Source of the DNA: Siphonodentalium dalli
Taxonomy: Eukaryota; Mollusca; Scaphopoda; Gadilida; Siphonodentaliidae
Assembly (NCBI GenBank): GCA_032622095.1
Contig: CP136062.1
Span: forward strand, 3,968,001 to 4,032,000
Length of the DNA stretch: 64,000 nucleotides
Direction: 5' to 3'
Below the pieces are notes generated by a model, which saw only the letters and a list, made by a program, of their open reading frames with translations, did not search any database and was not told the DNA's origin. Below are positions 24,138 to 36,339 of this stretch, piece after piece. A program made the translations under genes and the position numbers. Each line of letters begins with the position of its first letter. Position 1 is the stretch's first letter.

Positions 24138-24634
24138 CCCTGCTGGACAAAACATGTGTCCACTTAACCGCGGTGTGGTTAGCGTTGCCACTGGGGCCGA
24201 AATGCAACTACACCGCAGCTCCACCGGCTAACTACAGTTGGGCCGCGGTGTACTTTCCATTCAGCCATGGTGTAGTTGCCGCGGTGTAAATTCATTAAAC
24301 TGAAAAAAGACTATACAAACCAGAAATCTAACCACGGTGTGCATGCCATTCGGTCGCGTTGTAGTTGCCTTTTGCCGTAGTTTCGGCCAAGATGTGCTTG
24401 CCGTTTGGCCGCAGTGTACATGCCGTTCGGCCGCGGTGCTCAACTGCAGTTACAAACTCTGACACCGCGGCTGAACGGCAAATACACCGCGGTGACACTG
24501 GACACTTGTTTTGTCCAGCAGGGTAAGCATGTCCGACGACATCGCAATCGTGTGAACAAACAATCTACGATCTCATTCTCATCGGGCCCCGATTCCCCAA
24601 CTTACGATTGAATCGTGGTCGTCTGAACGTACAC
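23888..24634. mobile_element. Harbinger-like element H2, complete
   Basis: Starts GTGTACGTTCAGACGACCAC and ends with the inverted GTGGTCGTCTGAACGTACAC. Flanked by TTA at 23885-23887 and 24635-24637. It is 747 bp, of which about 390 bp are a family A insertion (24138-24523). The TTA target and no coding capacity suggest a PIF/Harbinger-type MITE. Confidence 0.8.
24138..24523. mobile_element. Family A element within H2
   Basis: Flanked by TA (24136-24137 and 24524-24525). Termini are CCCTGCTGGACAAAACATGT and TTGTTTTGTCCAGCAGGG. It is the right-arm equivalent of 1154-1527. Confidence 0.8.
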
Positions 24635-24831
24635 TTACATGTAGGTCATTTGCCATGTGTTTATATCTAACTCAAAATAACAAGATTACACCAAAGTGAC
24701 ACCGATTCGAAAATATTCGGTGTCGAGCTTGAATCAGGTCCCCGATATTGACATCGAATCGAATCTGGAATATTTGCAGGTCCCTATGTTGACACCTATC
24801 AATAGTTGTTGAATGAATATCAGTAAAGTAA

Positions 24832-25153
24832 GTGAACATTCAGACGACCATGAATTTCAATCATATTAAAGTGGAGGAATCGGACCCGACGAGATCGTGG
24901 ATAGTTTGTTCATACGATTGCGATGTTGTCGTACATTCAGATTCTGATATTGATATCGTATGTTGTTCCTAAAGCATGTGATTGACTACCCTACGGTCAT
25001 TTCCAGCTACGATTTTTACATACATACGACCAAGGATATGCCACGATTTTGCATCTAAAGACTAAAATCAAACAGTGCTTGATATTATTTTTGACCTACG
25101 ATTTTGACATGAGCATACATGTACGATTGTATCGTGGTCGTCTGAACGTTCAC
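24832..25153. mobile_element. Harbinger-like MITE H1, right copy
   Basis: Starts GTGAACATTCAGACGACCAT and ends CGTCTGAACGTTCAC, followed by TAA. It is the reverse-complement partner of 540-857. Confidence 0.8.
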
Positions 25154-25723
25154 TAACATCACCATGATGAACTTTGACACTGTGCTCAGAATGACATACA
25201 ATGTACGGTACCGCATGTTGCATCGAATTTTCGCAATGCAATTTTTGTGTTGTTTTCATTTTCAAAATTTTGACTGTCATCACGTTAAAAGTATCTACAG
25301 ATGCTTAGAAGAATTGAGTTCACAAATATGCACACATAGCTTACCTGCTTATCTCAGTTGTTGTGTTCATATTATCTGATTATGCTCATATTCCTATCAC
25401 AATCACATAATATTCTTCGCTGATCGTGTTCGCGAAAATTATTTCTGTGGCAGGACTATTTATTTTTTTGTGATTGCGTGTTAATTTATAGCACAAACTC
25501 ATATCTCTTCGCTCGTTCAGCCGTTGTTGATAGAAATACATAACATTTTCAATACTTATAATTACATAAATAGTTTGTTTCGTACACTCACAGAATAGTA
25601 TGGGTTTAAATGGTTAATACGTTTGGAACTATATGTTGTTATCTTCCAATTTTATTTATTGATTTTAGATTGTATCGATGAACTTAAATTGAAGCACTCA
25701 ATCGAATCTTATAGTATTGTTTA

Positions 25724-27100
25724 GGTTTGAACTTTGTGAATATTGCATCAATCTTTCAGGCGAAAATACCGATAGAAAATTGAAGATATTCTCTACATGT
25801 GCATTCATGCGGCTGGATTGATTTTCTGGGCAAATGTTTTTAATATTTTTTTTTATTTTGTAAACAAAACTTTGTCATGCAATTTAATTCACCCTTTGTT
25901 AAAACTCTAGCTTGATATGTTTCCAATTATAATCCAATAGAGTGAATAGACCTGATAGAAATGCAGTATAAACTAGCCCTTATAAATAACAAAACACATC
26001 AATGATTGTATGACGTTTATATAAATAGGAGAATGTTGCACATCGACTGATTTGTGTTGGCCTCTTGACAGCCGATTACGACAATAACGCTTTAGGCCCA
26101 CCGATCCTATGTCCTACATTCGTGCTATCCAAAATTCAAAATCCAAGGGTCGTATTACTTAAAAATTGGTGACGTCACAAAATCAGATATAGCCTATATA
26201 CGACCCAAAGCGTCTTTGGTTCGTTATTACTTAAAAATTGGTGACGTCACAAAATCAGATATAGCCTAAATACGACCCAAAGCGTCTTTGGTTCGTTATA
26301 ATGTTTTCTTACACTCTGTAACAATTTTATCATTTTATCTTAAATACTTTAACAATATTTATATTTTTTTTATCATTATTTCTTACATTCTTTAAGTGTT
26401 TTTTATTATTGTTTTCATTTTTCTTACATTTTTTAACAATCATTAAAAATAGTATAAAATTTGTTAGGCTAATGCATTCTCTTATATATAATATGACCAT
26501 ACGTAAACGTAATAAAGCCCACGTAGATTAAATCTGGCAGTTTGCGATACGAAATACATTTATAATAATTACCGCTTTTGAATTATACCGGTATCGAAAT
26601 TAGTCGACGAAATTGATGTGACAAAGATAAAGGGAAATAATGACATTTCTTCCTGTGCTCAAATAGAACTTTCGAAGAGGTGTTCTTTTGTGCGACACTG
26701 TTCACATTTTCACAACATTTTTTACTCGATGCGTTTACTGGTAACACCGAAGATCTGGTCTGCTTGACAGCGTGGAAATATAATAAAATTACATAAAAAA
26801 ATGCTCCAAGTTGTGTGTTGAAATTCTGCACTACATGTGGAGTGATTACAGGGTGTGCTGTATATATAGCTCATGGAGTGTTGCTACACAGCTAAGTCAT
26901 GTAGTCCGAAAAAATCCAACGTCTATTCAAATCTGAGATAGAAATGCTTATTTGCATAATTTGGAGGGAATTGTGTGAGCACATGGTGACGTCATACAGT
27001 ATATTAGAGTTCACAATCCGAAGAAACAAGTCCTGTTACAGTCATGTCGCAAGCATATGGGTGCTCGTCCCATATTCCAACTAAAGAACACAGGTGTGAC
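25724..27100. other. Gene-free flank with a repeated CRE-containing unit
   Basis: From about 26078 the sequence repeats the TTTAGGCCCACCGATCC phrase seen at 23070 and 1735. A 72 bp unit follows, present twice in tandem (26154-26225 and 26226-26297). Each copy has TGACGTCA and CAGATATAGCCTA. 26560-26640 resembles the repeat at 47780. No gene is recognised; the minus-strand open frame at 26583-26831 matches nothing known to me. Confidence 0.55.
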
Positions 27101-28589
27101 ATTAAGAACTAACCGGCACGATTGAACATAGTGTCATTAACGGATTGACAGACCATGCATGTCACAGTATATGTCGCAAGTATATGAACGCAAGCATTTG
27201 ACACTATATCAATATGTGGGATACATACACAAAACCGCCCGCGTATGTTACTGGTATCAGTATATCGAACGATTGCAACCCTAAGTGTCATCCTTACGCG
27301 ACACAGGCATGCACATAATTCCCAAAATTCAGTCATACCAGAGTCCAAAATATTGTAGTTATGTCACACCGTTATATAATCGTTATTTGTTTGTGTGTAA
27401 AGCGTTCCTACATCAATAATGTGTACGCTGCTACTACGTCAATAAAGCAATTTTCAGTCAATATATACCAGGATATGTTGATCAACTTCGGAACGCAATG
27501 TGAAATTAAGAAGTATCCACGATTAAATACAATGTCCCACTACCGGTTGGACAGACTATTGCCATAACTAGTGTATGTCGCAAGCATGTGGATGCACTTA
27601 TGACACGATATCAATGTCGCATGCTTGGTATGGAATATATACACAAAACTACGCGTGTGTGTTACTGTTGTCAGTATATCGGACGAGTTCAATGGCGTAG
27701 GATAGCACAATCTGCCAAAAAACATTATTGTTCTCATTAAAAGACGCATGCATGCATGGTTATCATACACTATCGGCCAGTAACAAACATGCAACTGGGT
27801 CTGTTTACCACACGCTCGATCGATATATTCTAACTGACTCTTCCCCATCGATGTCTCTATATCCCTTGAAGATAAATGTTGCACCAGCACCAACATTCAG
27901 TCATACACGTATCGAGAATACTGTACCAAATTACTGGTTGTGTAAACATTTTAAGTCTTTATTTTGTGTACACTGCGCTACTACGTCAATAAAGCAATGT
28001 TCAGTCCATATGCCAGGATCTATTAATCGATGTCGCAACCATGTGAGCGCCCCTTCCGGAATATCGACGTATCCCAACTCTAGAACGCATGCAATGTGAA
28101 AATAAGAATTAACCACAATTGAACATAGTATACCACTAACGGATTGTCAAACTATTGCCATATACTGTATGTCGCACGCATATGGACGCACTTGACACGA
28201 CATCGATATCGCACGCTTGGTACGGAATATATACACAAAATCGCATGCGCGAGTTAATGTTGTCGTATATCGGACGAGTGCAGTGGCGTAATGATCGCAC
28301 GATCAGTCAAATACAAACTGTTATCCTTACGCGACGTATGCAAGTATGTCATATACCAGGGGGAAATAACACACATATGCGGCTGTTAATCACACATTGG
28401 AACGGCATATTCTAACTGACCCTTACCCACAACTGTCTCTACATCCCTGCATTATGGATGTTGCTCAACACGGTTTCTTCCATGAAAGTGTCAAATACAT
28501 ATAACGATTTAAACTCATAGATTTAATCACACAACCTGGAAATTTTAAGTATTTTAGTGACTGTTTGTATTTTTCCTGCCATATTTGTT

Positions 28590-28745
28590 TATCCTTTTAA
28601 TGCTGGGAGCTGCACTGTTGTGGTATTAAAGACCATGTTCCAGTGCCTTCTCCTATATATAGGAAGCCTCGTATAATTTATGTAAGAGAATGCGTTGGCA
28701 CAGGGTTTTTCGTAATATTTCCGGAAACTCAAGTCATGAAATTGT
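28590..28745. mobile_element. Family E foldback MITE
   Basis: About 155 bp, opening with a CTGCACTGTTGTGGTATTAA phrase and closing with CAAGTCATGAAATTGTTAA. The arms are CCAGTGCCTTCTCCTATATA and TATGTAAGAGAATGCGTTGG, which are inverted partners. A terminal CACAGGGTTTTTCGTAA phrase is shared with copies at 19105 and 38392. Confidence 0.65.
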
Positions 28746-29611
28746 TAAATTTAATAGACACCATGCACTATCAGCATCAAAACTCTAATAGCAGGTAGCG
28801 TTGAGAACACTGTACACAATTACTGGTTATGTCACAAGTCTAAGGCCGTATTATATATTTTAATGCGCTCTCACATCACCAATTTTCACACTGCACTGGT
28901 ACACCAATAAAGGATTTTCAGTCTATATTCTAGTATGAGTTGATCAATGTCGCAACCATATGGGCGTCCCTTCTGGAATATCGACATACCAACTATTGAA
29001 CGCATTGTGAAATTAAGTAATAGCCACCATTGAACTTCCTACCACTAATGGGTAGACAGACTATTTCCACAAAACCGCATGTGTGTGCTCGTGTCGTCAG
29101 TTTATCTGACAAGTGCAATGACGTAATGATAGCTTGACCTGTCAAATACCGTTCCACGATCGCACAGAATTTCATAAATATTCCGGAAGTCCACGCCGCA
29201 TCTTAACATCTTTGCAATGTGTATGTTCCTGCATGTGCAATGGAATCGTGAAATTGCCAGTTTGAAACTGATTTTTTTCTCGGATTTTAATGCAATTGCT
29301 TGTAGCTACAGGGACCTGCTTAAATATAACTGACACCACAAACCGTCAATATCAAATCACAATCATACCAAGTTGAGCTGAGAACACTGCTACCAATTAC
29401 TGCTACCGGTATACCACGATGCCAGTCTTATTAAAACTAGACCTAACTTTCATTACTTTCAACTTACGTTGAGAGTTGACTGTAAGGAAACCTTGGTCAA
29501 GTTATTACTAGACTGCCACGATGCTCAAGCTGTAGTTTTATTTTGGTTATACTGAGTAAATACGTCAATCATTTTCCACAGCACTACTGCATCAACAAGT
29601 GCACCGCTGGG

Positions 29612-30260
29612 CGGAGGTAACGCCCCCCGACTGTACAATCAGAGAAACTTTCTGGTTAAGCGCTATAAAAATGCCACATGTTGTTCTATATTAGCTTCAA
29701 ATTTGGTCTGGTGCCACAAAAATAGAAGGAAAACTGAATTTTCTAAAAAAAAACTGAATTTTTTAAGTCGAAAAAGGGTCATAACTCTCACAAAAATTAT
29801 CCGATTGAACCGAAATTTTACCTTGACCTGTATTGCGATATTGGTAATACACAAAAAAACGGGTTTTGCAAATAAACAATCCAAAATCAAGTTATAATCT
29901 GGAAACCAAAAAAAGTAGCAGAAAACTTAATCTAAGTCCAAAAAGGGGCGTAACTCTGGAAAAAATGGGCGGACGAAACCACGGCTATGGGGAAATCTTG
30001 TCCCCCGGCTGGTCTATTGGCATACCAAAGATCAACTGAATTGAATTAGCGAAACCAAAGTTATGAGTTGAAACGTTCGTATGCCACATAAAACAAAAAG
30101 GGGCGTAACTCTGCAAAAAATGGGGAAATTGAGTTAGCGAAACCAAAGTTATGAGTTGAAACGTTCGTACGGAAGGACGGACGGAAGGACGGACGGCCAG
30201 ACGGAAGGACGGACGGCTCCACTATATACCCCCAAATCTCCATCGGAGATCGGGGGCATA
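29612..30260. repeat. Dispersed repeat with AACTCTGG phrases and a GGAC microsatellite
   Basis: Opens near GGTAACGCCCCCCGACTG and closes near ATCGGGGGCATAA. Inside are repeated phrases of the type AAAAGGGGCGTAACTCTG (about 29937 and 30098), and a GGACGGACGGAAGGAC tract at about 30171-30213. Dispersed repeats of this wording are common in marine invertebrates. The open frames here are not genes. Confidence 0.55.
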
Positions 30261-31011
30261 ATAAAGGATCTTTCAGTCCATATGCCAGGACGTGTTCATC
30301 AACGTCACAACCGTATGGACACACCTCCCAAAATATTGAAACATCACGAGTCTGGAACACATTGTTAAGAATAGAAATGTCCAAATTAGCAGACTCTTGC
30401 CATCGTTTATATCGCAAGCATATGGACGCATGTGCCACTACCGGTATATCAATATGAAACGTTGGTATGCAATATATACACACAACTGATTATGTGTGTT
30501 CCTGTCATCAGTTTACCATATGAGTGCAAATGCGCAAAGATAGCACAATTTTCTGCACGAACAGTGAAATACATCATGCGTTATTGTTATGGGATCGCAG
30601 GAGTTTCATAAACTTGGAGCCATAGCACCGATGTATGTATGTTCTTTCTTTGAGTGTCTAATTGAACATAATATTTGCTGTTTGCAGTCATGTTTCACGA
30701 ACTTATATAGCTATAGTAGTACATGTACCCTGATGTATGTAAGGCAAAATTATAGTAAATATTTGTATGTAGAGGATCTCACATGAGTTTATATTTTGTA
30801 CGGAATCTATCAATCGGATAACTAAATTCGATTTGAGCCGAGGTTCACCGAAACTCAAATAGAATTTACTGGATGAGGTTGATAAATTACGTATAAAGTA
30901 GAATGAGTTTGATATACCTTTTATCACATGATCAAATAAACGCGAAGCAACGTGAAGTATTCATCGAAGAAAACTATCATAAACGTCAGCAATCGCAAGT
31001 CATTTAAATAA

Positions 31012-31045
31012 TGGCGTGACGTCATCGCACGTGCTAATATTACAC
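31012..31045. promoter_or_regulatory. CRE/E-box-like cluster
   Basis: GCGTGACGTCATCGCACGTG contains a perfect TGACGTCA and a CACGTG. An ACACGTGTG follows about 20 bases later. No clear coding exon lies nearby, so promoter function is unsupported beyond the motifs. Confidence 0.25.
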
Positions 31046-31421
31046 GTGTGTCTTACCAATAATTTGTGAGTTAATTATGTGATAAATTGTGATATTAAAC
31101 GTTCGTTTAATAACAGGAAATAGTGCCAGGTGACCCTTGACTTCCGGTCTGTCTTCTATTTACACTCCATATATTATGCCTTCCAATATTTTTCCAACCA
31201 GCTATAATCATGAAGAGTTTGAAAAGTTATGTCATTATATATACACCATTAAATACATCAAAGTGTCTTTATTTATCTGGGACTATTTCTGTACAAGCGC
31301 AAACAATGCACAGTTACATGAAAAGTCATCCCATGTCTTATATAAGCTGATGTTAGTTTAGGGTCCCATTTGTTGATTTAAGTAGGTTTTGTCGAGGCTT
31401 TAGATCATGTAATAAATATAA

Positions 31422-31566
31422 CCTATAACTCGTCCCCAGAGTATAGGCTATAGCGGAATTTACAAAACTCGTCCACTACATTAGGTCAGGACCTCAACAA
31501 AGGCTCGTCCAGTTCTAATTTTCTGGACTCGTTTTGTAAATTCCGCTATAAACTGGGGACTCGTTG
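31422..31566. mobile_element. Small foldback element
   Basis: The left arm holds ACTCGTCCCCAGAGTATA and ATAGCGGAATTTACAAAACT. The right arm is the reverse complement (AGTTTTGTAAATTCCGCTAT type, then CTGGGGACTCGTT). Total about 145 bp with a loop of about 40 bases. No target duplication is evident. Confidence 0.65.
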
Positions 31567-31569
31567 TAG

Positions 31570-34490
31570 ATCCTCTCTTTATTGCACACCCTGATCCCTG
31601 GAACATGACAAATGTGGCAAGAATGAAAAAATACCAACCGGTATGATGGCAGTATCTCATTCTAATAACAATATATTGCTTATTGGTGAATTTGGATTTA
31701 GTTCAAAATAATATGATCATACTGTTGGCCCAATATTTTATTAATCAGAAGGCAATCACATCACCCAGGAATCTTCATGTCTTTTCATTACACTTTTTGT
31801 TAGACATATATGTACAGCCACATTCAAGTGTAAATTATGACACTTTCCAAACGTAATAGAACAAGCTTTACATTCTCCAGAATTGAAGCAGTGTATATTT
31901 TCCTTAGAACAAGTGGATCAATACCCTGTACTTTCATAAGATGTTTTGCACTGAATAAATAAATACAAATCAGCTTCCTGGAGTGAATTCCTTGTTACCT
32001 CAGGTCAAGAATCACTATACCGTGTGCACATATTACACATGTATGCCTCCACCCCAAAAGTATCCATTGCACACATGACTACCTCCAATATAATTTAGAA
32101 TAGATGATGTATTTTCTGTTATCCTGTTTTCTCATCATTTCCTTTTCTAGTAGTATTATAAGGAAGCTGAAGTTGCAAGTTATTAAAAGTGTGTGTCCTT
32201 GGTGTTGATATTGTCTTTGTGTGTGAATAACGTTCCAAGAAGAGAGCCCACAGAAAATAGTGGATTTTACATTTGTGTCATCATAGTCAGGATACAACAG
32301 TTCCATTTAATCTCTGATTGTGAATTTTAATTTTACACCTGTCCAAAAAAATTGTCTGATGCCTTTTCAAAATGTATTCAGAACCAGTAAATGTCAGATC
32401 ACAGAGTTGAACTTCTGATAGTTGATATAGTTATATAGTTATATGTGTGATAAGCAGGATGTAGATCCAAAATATCCCTGAAAATAGAAAATAAAACACT
32501 TTAAGTATACAATAATACATACACAATACAGACATGATTTTAACAAGTGTGGTTGCACAACTAATCAATTGATCAAGTGTATGCTGCATTGTATAAAGTA
32601 AGTACTATGGCTTCTTTTCATGGAGTTTGAACTGTTAAATAAAAGGAACGACTAACAGTCCCTTTTTATGCCAAGCAGTTTGAACTACCGAGTACAACCA
32701 TGTAAATTTTTGCTGACATCTAAAAGCATTGTTGTCAACATTAAAAATAAACAGTAGTAACTACTACTGTAGCTGGGATACCAGGAGTTTGCTTTAATGA
32801 GGGTTAAATAATGATTGTGCCCACAAGTCATCCAAGCTAATTATTAGTGTCTCTTTGATTTGCCGCACCTATTCCATGAGACACCTGAGACAGTTCCCCT
32901 AACATATATTCTAAGCTGACGACAAACACTCTTTATTGCTAATTATTAGTGCCACTTTAAAATCATCTGAGAAACATAGCACCTATCCCACGACAATTAA
33001 TTTTCCTACATATATTATCTTCTAAGCTGATACTACTTCTTAGCTGATGCTATTTATTAACCCTTTCCTAACTGGAGCTTCCTGAAATTTTGCAAAATCC
33101 CTGTGCCAATGCATTCTCTTACGGTATATATGCGAGTCGCCAATATGACACCTCACCTACTAGTATAAAAGAGAATGCATTGGCCAAGTCTTTCCCAGGA
33201 AAAGGGAGCGATTGCTCCCACACCTATATTAATTACTGGCAATATTTTATTCGCAGGTGCCAAAATTTGCACTTGTCAAAATGTTCACGGTCACTGTAAT
33301 AGTTGATTAAGGTATATAGGTTGATCGAAGGTATATTTATAACCTTTCCCCATCAGTTAAATTATGGGCATGTGAAAAGTTTAACTGGACATACCGGTAC
33401 ATGTACCGGTATGTCTATCCCACAATTCCACAGGTATTATTATTTTTTTGCCTAATATGCTTGAGGATTATCAGCGTTGGCCATGTGTTCTGTGATGGGA
33501 ACCATTACTTAAACAGTTGCTACTATGATGCTAATAAGACATATATCTTTCAAGCTAAGTTTGCAGCGGTACAAGTAACCTTAAATGGTTGAGTTTTAAC
33601 ATGTACGTTTCCATGGTACTAGTAACTGCGATGAACAGTGGCTTGTCACTGGGGATCAGTGTCCACTGAGCCACTGACCATGCACATGAGAAGATAAATT
33701 TACTTTGAGAAAAGTTCTACTTGTGTCAGCTTGTGTGAAACGAAAGGAGAACAATGTAATTGTACTTGCTCTCACTGATCGTTAGCTGACTAAACAATAA
33801 AAAAATTGAAAGACAGACCAATTGGGTTTTAACATAACCACAAATCATGTATGGTAGCGATTTCGCATTCAGAAAGTTAATCCATTTTTATATCTCAGCT
33901 TACACATGGATAGGCCTACATGTACATGGGGAAACCGAAAAAATGCATGGTTAACTGATCATGATGGAAGGCTTGCTTGATAGTTGTTTCGGTTTAATGT
34001 ATAGTGTTTTCACAATGGAGTTGTGTTAGAAATTTGTTTTGTATTTAAACAGGAAGAGGCAAAAGTGTGTAACGGTAAAGTTCGGCAAAAACATTATAGC
34101 TGTCGAGGAAAAAAAATTAGGTTTGAGGTCCTGAACATGGATTTTGGTCAGTCGAAACATGGACATTTTTTTGGCTTTTTTTATATGTACCGGTACTGGT
34201 GCATGCAGTACATTTACATGTATGTTGTGCATGGCGGTTCTCAAATATATATTCAACATCGATTAAGAACTGTATCTGTAGCTGCGTAAATTTAAAACTG
34301 AGCGAAAAATAATAATGTTCATACATGACTCATGAGCAGATGAGTGTCAATGTCAGAGAGACTATTATAATATTACAAATATTAGGATGAAAGTTTAAAA
34401 AAATAATAGCTGGATCCAAGACAATTCCTGCTACGTACGGCATTTCCTTGCAATCATGATTAACTTGAAGATGAAGTGTATAAACATACT
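31570..34490. other. No gene recognised; small local duplication
   Basis: The phrase CTAATTATTAGTG with ATGAGACACCTGAGA-like and ATATATTCTAAGCTGA-like followers occurs at about 32838-32920 and again at 32939-33035, an approximately 100 bp imperfect duplication. A family E MITE lies at 33058-33205. Open frames such as 34023-34289 are unremarkable. Confidence 0.45.
33058..33205. mobile_element. Family E foldback MITE, best copy
   Basis: Starts TTAACCCTTTCCTAACTGG. Arms are TGCCAATGCATTCTCTTA and the inverted AAGAGAATGCATTGGCC, around a loop with GCGAGTCGCC. Short, AT-rich and non-coding. The TTAA-type start is shared with the copy at 18888. Confidence 0.68.
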
Positions 34491-34773
34491 ACACTCAGAA
34501 AAATCAGAGGCCGTATACGTATTCTGGAGTGCCTACGGCGGTCTTTGGTAGTCCAGAGCACCAAACTGACGCTGCGCTGGTATCCCAGGATCCCACAGAG
34601 GTCTGTAATACCAACAGAGCTGTGCAGTTAGCATAATACGACTCGCAATCGTATCGATTACAGGTTGGAAGTTTCAAAGCGCTGTTATCTAGAGTTACGG
34701 TTCCTGCGATCGCAGCGCCATTCGCACTTCTTTCTTTGTTTTCAAATCATCCGGACGAAAAATAATACCATCA

Positions 34774-34864
34774 ATGGCGGTCCTTGTGGACAAATGGACT
34801 TTGGCGGATGTGTGTAATTGGCTCACTGACTGCGGTTTGGAGGAATTAGTTGATTCATTTAAAG
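34774..34864 (+). CDS. First coding exon of a SAM-domain protein (SAMD3-like candidate)
   Basis: An ATG in fair context (CATCAATGG) opens 30 codons. Residues 8-17 read WTLADVCNWL and continue with a GLEELVDSFK helix. This is the first half of a sterile alpha motif (SAM) domain: the Trp, the DV and the WL pair are the family's signature positions. Reading stops at AAAG/GTTTGT, a usable 5' splice site with codon phase 1. SAM domains mediate protein-protein (sometimes RNA) binding, usually in cytoplasm or nucleus. The SAM second half is not convincingly found before the last exon at 36061. An acceptor at 34940 (CTGTTTTCAG) leads in phase to 23 further codons and a stop, without SAM resemblance. 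The gene may have an exon I cannot recognise, or may be decayed. Confidence 0.5.
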
Positions 34865-36060
34865 GTTTGTCTTATATCATTATTTCTTTTCGCCAATTTC
34901 GGGCAGTTTTTATTTTTACTATGATTTCACTGTTTTCAGACTCGGCGACCAGAGGAGTGTGTTCGACACTCAGACAATATGTCTTGGAGATCCACAAACC
35001 GATGTAAATTAGATCGTTCGAGTTAAAATAGATAAATCGGTCTATTTCCTAGTCTGGGCAAGTTTATAGAAGGACTATTTTACAAGTACGGTATCAAGCA
35101 ATAAAAGAGTGAGATTATCAAAAAAGATCACTAATTATGATTCGTACAAAATAATTCGGTTTCAAAATATATACATGTAATTATTCTATTGATAAATTAA
35201 GTTCAATCTTTTATTAACCCTTATCAGTAGAGTGATTTTTGGTATTTTGATAGTTTCCTAAAAATACACCCGAAAGTGAGGGTAGGGTACGAGTATGAGT
35301 ACGTCCGACACCGACCATTGAAGGCACCCACAAACATTATAGAAATACAGTATTATACACAAAAACTGAATATTATTATTTCTAAAAGATTGAGCATAAT
35401 TCAGATATTCGCCCAGCGTAAAAGATTCAGCCAAATATGTTGTCCGAAGAGTACATCCGAAACCGTGGAATTGCCCACCTGTGGTCAGGTCATTACTCCC
35501 AATACGGTCTCAGTTAATGAGCAATTCGCACATGCGCGGCATGATGTCGTCTGAAGCTTTGATTTTGCGAGATTTGATACCCCTGCTTCTGTCCGAGCCG
35601 ATAATTAATCATCTGTTCGCTATTTGCTCCAATGGTGCGATCTCATTATGATATAACTGTTGTGTCCGTATAAATCGGCGCGTTTGTTTTAATTCAGCGC
35701 TCATCATTGTTACGATTCTGGAATTTCAAATTCCTGCACCAGTAAAAGGGAATCTTTTTCCTTCGGGTACCACTCAGTTACATAACGTAATCTGTTTATG
35801 GCTCCTCTCCTTTGTGAGGGACGTGTGGCATTTATATGGGTGAATAGAATTAACCATATGGTTCCGAACCGGGTACTGGCTTATTGCTAGTGTCCGAGTT
35901 CAAACAATTATTTTGTTTGTATGTCAAGCGTTTTTTTTTTACAAAATTTCACCCAATTGCATTCTTAGTCAATAGTCAGACAGTGCTTCTTTACCAGATA
36001 TTGTCAGAAAAGAGGTAATTTAAACAAATTTTATTAACTCATATTCAATCTCATTCACAG

Positions 36061-36339
36061 GTTCCACTTGGACCAACACCGGCACTGGTGCTAAAAGGGT
36101 GTGTTTGTGGGCACCTCTTCTCATGTGACAAGAGAGCCATTGTGATGGACGAAATGGAGATTTGTGACATGACGCTGGAAATATCTCTACTGATGTCGAC
36201 CTACTTCGTGTTTGGGATACAATATGCATGGAAGGTCAAGAATACAATGATATTTCTGGAAAAGCATGTCATGAAACTAGATGGCGTTAGTGCACTAACC
36301 AACGGAGTCATTAGATTTCACAACATGATAATGAAATAG
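36061..36339 (+). CDS. Last coding exon, SAMD3-like C-terminus
   Basis: Preceded by a clean acceptor (CAATCTCATTCACAG) and open from the first base in phase 0 for 92 codons to TAG. It begins VPLGPTPALVLKG, has a middle GHLFSCDK and then an STYFVFGIQYAWKVKNTMIF stretch. That order (a PTP-x-L start, then a strand pair, then a Y-x-FN/G-I-x-YP-like helix and a late FLEKHVMKL) recalls the C-terminal end of uncharacterised animal SAM-domain proteins annotated as SAMD3-like. With the SAM start 1.2 kb upstream on the same strand, one gene is a fair inference. The phase 1 donor of exon 1 does not fit this phase 0 acceptor, so at least one exon between them is needed. The domain's function is unknown. 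Confidence 0.5.
   Translation, partial: VPLGPTPALVLKGCVCGHLFSCDKRAIVMDEMEICDMTLEISLLMSTYFVFGIQYAWKVKNTMIFLEKHVMKLDGVSALTNGVIRFHNMIMK

Larger units (their letters stand above)
20221..25723 (-). repeat. Right arm of giant inverted duplication
   Basis: Reverse complement of 1-6973. It shares with the left arm the family F repeat end, the nested family A pair, the CT/GA microsatellite, and both Harbinger-like MITEs. It differs by a family B insertion at 22230-22586 and by 23191-24137, which has no left counterpart. It lacks the left hAT-like element and shows that element's empty target site at about 23055-23075. Sequence right of 25723 cannot be tested for pairing, because the partner would lie before base 1. 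Confidence 0.95.
27105..30620. repeat. Diverged tandem array of 0.4-1.4 kb units
   Basis: Five units start near 27110, 27535, 28117, 29027 and 30377. They share, in the same order, an ATTAACGGATTG phrase, GTATGTCGCAAGCATATGGA, a TATACACAAAA phrase, ATATCGGACGAGTGCAATGG and ACGTCAATAAAGCA. Unit spacing is enlarged by insertions (a family E MITE at 28590-28745 and another repeat at 29612-30260). Open frames inside follow the repeat and differ between units, so I do not call genes. Confidence 0.7.

Noticed and set aside
34886..35007. Second SAM exon after the acceptor at 34940
   Set aside because: It continues in phase for 23 codons to a stop but shows no SAM helices. Kept only as a note in the exon 1 entry.
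35276..35554. Open frame between the two SAMD3-like exons
   Set aside because: Low-complexity hydrophobic/charged mixture, no splice sites in good context, no similarity to SAM proteins.
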